Part shown: one piece after another, positions 13,425-16,618 of the stretch
Position numbering within the stretch: position 1 is the first letter of the stretch
Layout: every line of letters begins with the position of its first letter
Assembly: GCA_002297935.1 (NCBI GenBank)
Contig: DBLC01000032.1
Span: 1-16,618, forward strand
Length of the DNA stretch: 16,618 nt
Direction: 5' to 3'
From: Dialister sp. UBA734
GTDB taxonomy: Bacteria; Bacillota; Negativicutes; Veillonellales; Dialisteraceae
Translations under genes and position numbers: made by a program
Notes under the pieces: model-generated
What the model saw: the letters and a program-made list of their open reading frames with translations, nothing else
Database searches by the model: none
What the model was told of the DNA's origin: nothing

Positions 13425-13617
13425 GTGCGTAATGCGTGGTGCGTAGTGCGTAATGGCATTAGTCCCATAACGGATTGTCGTACCGTTGGAATTTTATACC
13501 GCCAGCGCTGCCCTCTCAGCCTTCGGCAGCTCCCCCGACAGGGGAGCCGAGACAGCGGTGTAAACTTACTTAGGGGCGCATAAAATCTTGGAAGCGCCCC
13601 AATACCCCCCTTTTTTA
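13425..13617. repeat. Repeat cluster in the metN leader (GCGTAAT heptamers plus GC-rich hairpins)
   Basis: GTGCGTA-ATGCGTG-GTGCGTA-GTGCGTA-ATGG (13426-13455) is a left arm of the element seen at 5221 and 11505, here without its right arm. A GC-rich fold follows: ACCGC (13498-13502) with GCGGT (13555-13559), enclosing GCTCCCC (13529-13535) with GGGGAGC (13541-13547). Then GGGGCGC...GCGCCCC with AATACCCC at 13572-13608. All of this would be 5' untranslated RNA of metNIQ. Confidence 0.75.
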
Positions 13618-13628
13618 TTATGAGGGGT

Positions 13629-13800
13629 TAGTAGCTAGGGATTAGGGATTGGGCAATCCGTAGCTTTGCTAGTAATGAGCAGCTAGTTCTTCGCTTTTGG
13701 AAATTAACTGGCTAGAAGCCAGAAGCTAAGAGCTAGTAGCTGTGACACTACAGAAATCATCAAATATTTCCTAATCCCTAGCCACTAATCCCTAGCTACT
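13629..13800. repeat. Heptamer-phased repeats (CTAGGGATTAGG and AGCTAGA families) in the metN leader
   Basis: GTAGCTA-GGGATTA-GGGATTG (13631-13651) and CCTAATC-CCTAGCC-ACTAATC-CCTAGCT-ACTGG (13769-13800) face each other as inverted copies. Between them GGCTAGA-AGCCAGA-AGCTAAG-AGCTAGT-AGC (about 13710-13740) is another 7-bp-phased family. No gene is seen in the 13359-13861 gap. Confidence 0.75.
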
Positions 13801-13861
13801 GGTTTCTTCCCATCGGTATTGCACATGCTGTATCGCATGAGGAATGAATCGTCACTTCACT

Positions 13862-13890
13862 AAAAAAGCCTTCATCTGAAAGATGAAAGC
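13862..13890 (-). terminator. Riboswitch-controlled intrinsic terminator
   Basis: On the minus strand GCTTTCATCT pairs with AGATGAAGGC (9 pairs plus one G-U) with a TTC loop, followed by TTTTTT. Its left arm contains TCATCTTT, complementary to AAAGATGA in the 3' strand of aptamer helix P1 (13902-13909). The two structures exclude each other, the classic S-box off-switch layout. Confidence 0.92.
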
Positions 13891-13896
13891 GAAGGT

Positions 13897-13997
13897 TCAC
13901 ATCATCTTTCGAGTATGCACTCGCTGGAATTGGCACCGTTTCAAAAAGATGGTTGCCGTGGTTTCGTCGGGCCAGTCCCTCCGCCACTCATGATGAA
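13897..13997 (-). ncRNA. SAM-I (S-box) riboswitch aptamer
   Basis: Read on the minus strand the conserved S-box core is plain: GAGTGGCGGAGGGACTGGCC, then CGACGAAACC and CGGCAACC, then the GGTGCCAATTCC helix P4 region. Helix P1 forms from TTCATCAT (5') and ATGATGTGAA (3'). S-adenosylmethionine binding would hold P1 closed and let the terminator at 13862-13890 form. It is placed 30-40 nt after a good promoter and controls metNIQ, a usual S-box target. A 63-codon frame over this stretch is not a gene. Confidence 0.96.
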
Positions 13998-14039
13998 TTT
14001 CAATATAAAATTTCGTCGCATTCTGCGTCGATTGGATTT

Positions 14040-14068
14040 ATAGTACTCTTTATGAGAAGGAATGTCAA
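14040..14068 (-). promoter_or_regulatory. Sigma-70-type promoter of the riboswitch-metNIQ transcript
   Basis: On the minus strand a perfect TTGACA (14068-14063) is followed by exactly 17 nt and TACTAT (14045-14040). RNA would start near 14033, about 35 nt before the aptamer. Confidence 0.82.
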
Positions 14069-14075
14069 GAGAGCA

Positions 14076-14120
14076 GTGAGAAGTTAGAAGTGAGAAGTTA
14101 GAAATGGAGGTGGCGGCGCA
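14076..14120. repeat. Heptamer-phased repeat (GAAGTTA/GAAGTGA family)
   Basis: GTGAGAA-GTTAGAA-GTGAGAA-GTTAGAA-ATGGAGG-TGGCGGC, ending in GGCGGCGCA as at 9939-9976. It abuts the upstream side of the metNIQ promoter. Confidence 0.85.
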
Positions 14121-14218
14121 TATTATATAGGTTATTAATCTACTAATTTCATTGGCAATCATAGAGAAAAGTTCGTTTTGCTCAAGGTTATTATTCTGCC
14201 ATATTATTTTTTTTCAAA

Positions 14219-14338
14219 ATACAAGATACCGTTGGGATCAAGGTTAAAGGGGTTATATATAGTGCTTTTTAGTGCATAACCTTTTATACCCCTTTATAAC
14301 CCATATAACCTTGTCACTAACGGTGCTAGGTTATATGG
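14219..14338. repeat. Hairpin cluster of GGTTATA-type repeats
   Basis: GGTTAT...ATAACC (about 14252-14283) and a perfect 11-bp pair CCATATAACCT (14301-14311) with AGGTTATATGG (14328-14338) follow each other, joined by TACCCCTTTATAACC. The motif GGTTATAAAGGGGTATGGG returns inverted at 16343-16361. No T-tract follows, so not a terminator. Apart from this and a promoter, 14121-14541 has no gene. Confidence 0.65.
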
Positions 14339-14404
14339 AATCAGAAAAACAAGGCAGAGTAATAACCTTTTAGCACAAGATGACTTCATCATGATTAATG
14401 ACGC

Positions 14405-14434
14405 TTTACGTCAAGTTATCTCTAATGCTATAAT
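14405..14434 (+). promoter_or_regulatory. Promoter of yerC-manB (extended -10)
   Basis: TGCTATAAT gives a perfect -10 (14429-14434) with the TGn extension. TTTACG at 14405-14410 lies 18 nt upstream. The leader to yerC is about 100 nt and contains a CCTAATC-type heptamer repeat (14482-14515). Confidence 0.75.
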
Positions 14435-14456
14435 ATACTAAAGTAAATAGTATATT
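14432..14456. promoter_or_regulatory. Palindromic operator candidate over the yerC start point
   Basis: Perfect 9-bp arms AATATACTA (14432-14440) and TAGTATATT (14448-14456) flank a 7-nt spacer AAGTAAA. The site begins inside the -10 box and covers the predicted RNA start at about 14441, the right place for a repressor. The protein that binds it is unknown; the YerC product encoded next is an obvious candidate. Confidence 0.55.
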
Positions 14457-14541
14457 TTGTAATACATGGGTGATGGGGATGTATTTCCTAATCCCTAAGG
14501 CCTAGCTACTAATCTCTTTATATTAAATAGGAGGAAAATAT

Positions 14542-14850
14542 ATGAGCGTGAATCAGAGACTTGTGAATCCTTTGACGGACCGTCTTTTTGATGGGATTCT
14601 GCAATTAAAAAATAGAGAAGAATGTTACGAATTTTTTGAAGACCTGTGCACCATCAATGAACTGCGGGATATGTCCCAGCGGTTGGAAGTGGCGCGGATG
14701 CTGCAATTGGGCGAGAAGTACGATCGCATCGAAGAAGCCACCGGAGCCAGCACGGCGACCATTTCTCGAGTGAAACGGTGCTTGAAATATGGCGCCGATG
14801 GGTATGTGAATGTCTTGTCTCGTCTGGCGGAACAAGAGGAGAAGAAATAA
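14542..14850 (+). CDS. yerC: YerC/YecD family TrpR-related DNA-binding protein
   Basis: A 102-residue all-helical protein of the TrpR/YerC-YecD family. A helix-turn-helix is visible in the second half (about 58-90, KYDRIEEATGASTATISRVKRCL) after a dimer-forming part with the family segment CTINELRDMSQRLEVARML. The family is widespread in Firmicutes; its ligand and targets are poorly defined, and it should not be taken for a tryptophan repressor. AGGAGG at 14529-14534 gives strong initiation. The stop TAA shares a base with the ATG of the phosphomannomutase (TAATG), so the two are translationally coupled. A palindrome over the promoter suggests autoregulation (inference). Confidence 0.9.
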   Translation: MSVNQRLVNPLTDRLFDGILQLKNREECYEFFEDLCTINELRDMSQRLEVARMLQLGEKYDRIEEATGASTATISRVKRCLKYGADGYVNVLSRLAEQEEKK

Positions 14851-16229
14851 TGGAACCGTTGCAGCTTTCTCATGAAGGGTTCAAAGCCTACGACATCCGC
14901 GGCGTGGTGCCCACGGAAGTCAATGAAGACTTGGCCTATCGGGTGGGACGGGCCTATGGCGATTTGTACCATCCAAAGACCATGTGTGTCGGCTATGATA
15001 TCCGCTCCAGTTCCAAGGCCATCGCTCAGGCGGTGATGGACGGGCTCATGGATAGCGGTGCCGATGTGTATGATATCGGTCTGTGCGGCACAGAAATGAT
15101 GTATTTCGGTACTTTCTACTACGGCATGGACGGGGGCATGATGATTACCGCCAGCCACAATCCGTCCAATTACAATGGCATCAAAATCGTTCGCCAAGGC
15201 GGCGTTCCGGTTAGTGCTGATACGGGACTGAAAGACATCGAAGCGCTTGCTTTTTCTGGAAATTTCCAGGAAGGAAAGTCCAAGGGAAAGCAGCAGCCCA
15301 AGGAGATTCTGGCGGATTACGTGCAGCATATCTTGCGCTTCGTGGACGTCGAGAAAATGAAACCCTTCCATATCGTGGTGGATGCCGGCAATGGTTGCGC
15401 CAATGTGGTCTTTAAGGAATTGAAGAAATACTTGCCCTTCCAGTTCACAGAGCTTTATATGGACCCTGACGGCAGCTTCCCCCATGGGGTGCCGAACCCG
15501 ATGCTAGCGGAATGTCGGAAACCCTTGGTGAACGCAGTGGTAAGAGAAAAAGCGGATCTGGGGATTTCTTGGGACGGCGATTTCGACCGTTGTTTCTTTA
15601 TCGATGAAAACGGAAAATTCGTAGAAGGGTACTACATGGTGGGGTTGCTGTCCGAATATTTCCTGAAACAGCACCCAGGAGAAACCATCATTCACGACCC
15701 ACGGGTCTTCTGGTGTACCCAGAAAATTTGTCATGACCTGGGCGGCCATCCGGTGGAATCCAAAGGGGGCCATGCGTTCATGAAAGAAACCATGCGCCGG
15801 GTGAAAGGCATTTACGGCGCGGAAAATAGTGCCCACCATTTCTTCCGTGAATTTTCCTATTGCGATTCTGGCATGATTCCCTGGCTCATCGTGGCGCAGC
15901 TCATGAGTGAAAAAGGAAAGCACCTGGGCGAACTGGTGGCAGATATGGAAAAAGAATTTCCCTGCAGCGGTGAAATCAATCTGCCAGCGAAAAAGGTGAA
16001 AGAAACCTTGGAAGCCGTCAAAGCCGCCTATGCACCGAAAGCCACCCGCGTGGACGATACCGATGGGGTGGGGCTAGAATTTGCAAACTGGCGCTTCAAC
16101 CTTCGCCCGTCCAACACAGAACCGCTGATTCGCTTCAACATGGAGACAAGGGGAGATCGGGCTTTGCTGGAAGAGAAGAAAGCGGAGATTATGAAATTGG
16201 TGGAAGAAGTGAATGGGTGCAGGAAATAG
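14850..16229 (+). CDS. manB: Phosphomannomutase/phosphoglucomutase (alpha-D-phosphohexomutase family)
   Basis: Interconverts hexose 1- and 6-phosphates (mannose and probably glucose), feeding GDP-mannose/UDP-glucose and cell-envelope sugar synthesis. All four domain signatures are present: phospho-serine Ser102 in MITASHNPSNYNG, the metal loop DGDFDR (242-247), the sugar-binding GAENSAHHFF (323-332, canonical ExSGH here ENSAH) and the phosphate-binding RPSNTEP (419-425). The 459 residues match AlgC-type enzymes. The frame is open to 14778 but ATG 14850, overlapping the yerC stop and preceded by GAGGAG, gives the family N-terminus (GFKAYDIRG). It cannot be said from sequence which sugar is preferred. 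An intrinsic terminator lies 120 nt downstream. Confidence 0.92.
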   Translation: MEPLQLSHEGFKAYDIRGVVPTEVNEDLAYRVGRAYGDLYHPKTMCVGYDIRSSSKAIAQAVMDGLMDSGADVYDIGLCGTEMMYFGTFYYGMDGGMMITASHNPSNYNGIKIVRQGGVPVSADTGLKDIEALAFSGNFQEGKSKGKQQPKEILADYVQHILRFVDVEKMKPFHIVVDAGNGCANVVFKELKKYLPFQFTELYMDPDGSFPHGVPNPMLAECRKPLVNAVVREKADLGISWDGDFDRCFFIDENGKFVEGYYMVGLLSEYFLKQHPGETIIHDPRVFWCTQKICHDLGGHPVESKGGHAFMKETMRRVKGIYGAENSAHHFFREFSYCDSGMIPWLIVAQLMSEKGKHLGELVADMEKEFPCSGEINLPAKKVKETLEAVKAAYAPKATRVDDTDGVGLEFANWRFNLRPSNTEPLIRFNMETRGDRALLEEKKAEIMKLVEEVNGCRK

Positions 16230-16237
16230 GTTATTGT

Positions 16238-16351
16238 TGTGCTGATTTCGTAACCGTAACAATGCAGTGATACCGCTGGTGATAAGGGTATGATTGTGCT
16301 GCTTTCATAGATGTAACAAAGCGGTGATACTACTGGTGAAAAGGTTATAAA
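16238..16351 (+). repeat. Two tandem 57-bp repeat units after manB
   Basis: Units start at 16238 and 16295 with TGTGCTG.TTTC, then GTAACAA.GC.GTGATAC and CTGGTGA.AAGG. About three quarters of positions match. The unit size is close to that of the 56-bp array at 10249, with only a short similarity (AGCGGT.ATGATAC-like). Confidence 0.7.
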
Positions 16352-16388
16352 GGGGTATGGGAATATGGTTATTCTCGTACTCCTTTTT
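16349..16388 (+). terminator. Probable intrinsic terminator of yerC-manB
   Basis: AAAGGGGTATGGGAATA (16349-16365) pairs with TATTCTCGTACTCCTTT (16370-16386) over 17 bp including three wobble pairs, with a TGGT loop and T5 at 16384-16388. Confidence 0.65.
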
Positions 16389-16408
16389 GTTATTCTTGTG
16401 GATTTTAC

Positions 16409-16515
16409 CTTTAGCGTCATTTCGACTGGTCACATTCGTGCGAAATGAATAAGAAGGTATAAATAGATTTGGATCCCTGAGTGGAGAAATCTCTTAGCAC
16501 CAGCGGAAAAGGCTT
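16409..16515 (+). repeat. REP-like element and 41-bp repeat, copy 2
   Basis: CGTCATTTCGAC (16415-16426) marks the end of another member of the 329-571 family. 16475-16515 matches 204-244 at 38 of 41 positions. From here to the window end (16516-16618) I see only short GC-rich fold-backs such as CTCGAGCAAAGCGAG and no gene. Confidence 0.7.
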
Positions 16516-16618
16516 TCTGTTTCAAATCATAACGGTGAGACCATATCTCGAGCAAAGCGAGAACGGCAACTCTAGCGAGCTGCCATGAACTGTGTCATCT
16601 AGGGAAACACTGATTTAA

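Noticed and set aside
13796..13987. 63-codon minus-strand ORF
   Set aside because: It lies over the SAM-I riboswitch aptamer and terminator; the conservation there is RNA structure, not protein.
14778..14849. Upstream start for manB
   Set aside because: It would overlap yerC by 73 nt in another frame; the 24 extra residues do not match the family, while ATG 14850 is coupled to the yerC stop.

Overview
The window looks like a piece of chromosome from a diderm Firmicute of the class Negativicutes. The protein types and the FapR-headed fab cluster fit an Acidaminococcus/Phascolarctobacterium-like genome. This assignment is inferred from gene content and family resemblance, not from a marker gene. 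Coding sequence is of medium GC content. Intergenic DNA is richer in AT and unusually full of repeats.

Layout. (1) 1-911: no gene; nonamer-phased repeats, a palindromic REP/MITE-like element and the probable terminator of the next gene. (2) 912-1970, minus: FabK/nitronate-monooxygenase-family flavoenzyme, divergent from the fatty-acid operon. (3) 1971-2569: divergent control region with two exact inverted copies of a 17-bp FapR-like operator. (4) 2570-9883, plus: fapR-plsX-fabH-fabD-fabG-acpP-fabF-rnc, the type II fatty-acid and phospholipid initiation cluster, closed by a strong intrinsic terminator. Several gaps inside this operon (plsX/fabH, fabH/fabD, acpP/fabF) hold repeat hairpins. (5) 9936-10545: heptamer repeats, a MITE-like palindrome and a five-unit 56-bp tandem array. 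(6) 10546-14068, minus: methionine uptake operon metN-metI-metQ. It has a clear sigma-70 promoter, a SAM-I (S-box) riboswitch with its own terminator, then about 500 nt of repeat-filled leader before metN. (7) 14405-16388, plus: a YerC/TrpR-like regulator translationally coupled to a phosphomannomutase/phosphoglucomutase, with a palindromic operator candidate over the promoter. (8) 16389-16618: repeats only.

How it works together. FapR represses the fab/pls genes and is normally released by malonyl-CoA. FabD, FabH, FabF and FabG with ACP run initiation and elongation, PlsX passes acyl chains to phospholipid synthesis, and the divergent FabK-like enzyme could supply the enoyl-reduction step. 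No fabZ, acc or plsY gene is present here. MetNIQ imports methionine under SAM feedback.

Most unusual is the intergenic DNA. At least six unrelated repeat families share a strict 7-bp phase, and one more has a 9-bp phase. They usually occur as inverted arms, sit inside operons and leaders as well as between them, and resemble the heptameric STRR repeats of cyanobacteria. I see no defence, CRISPR or phage system.
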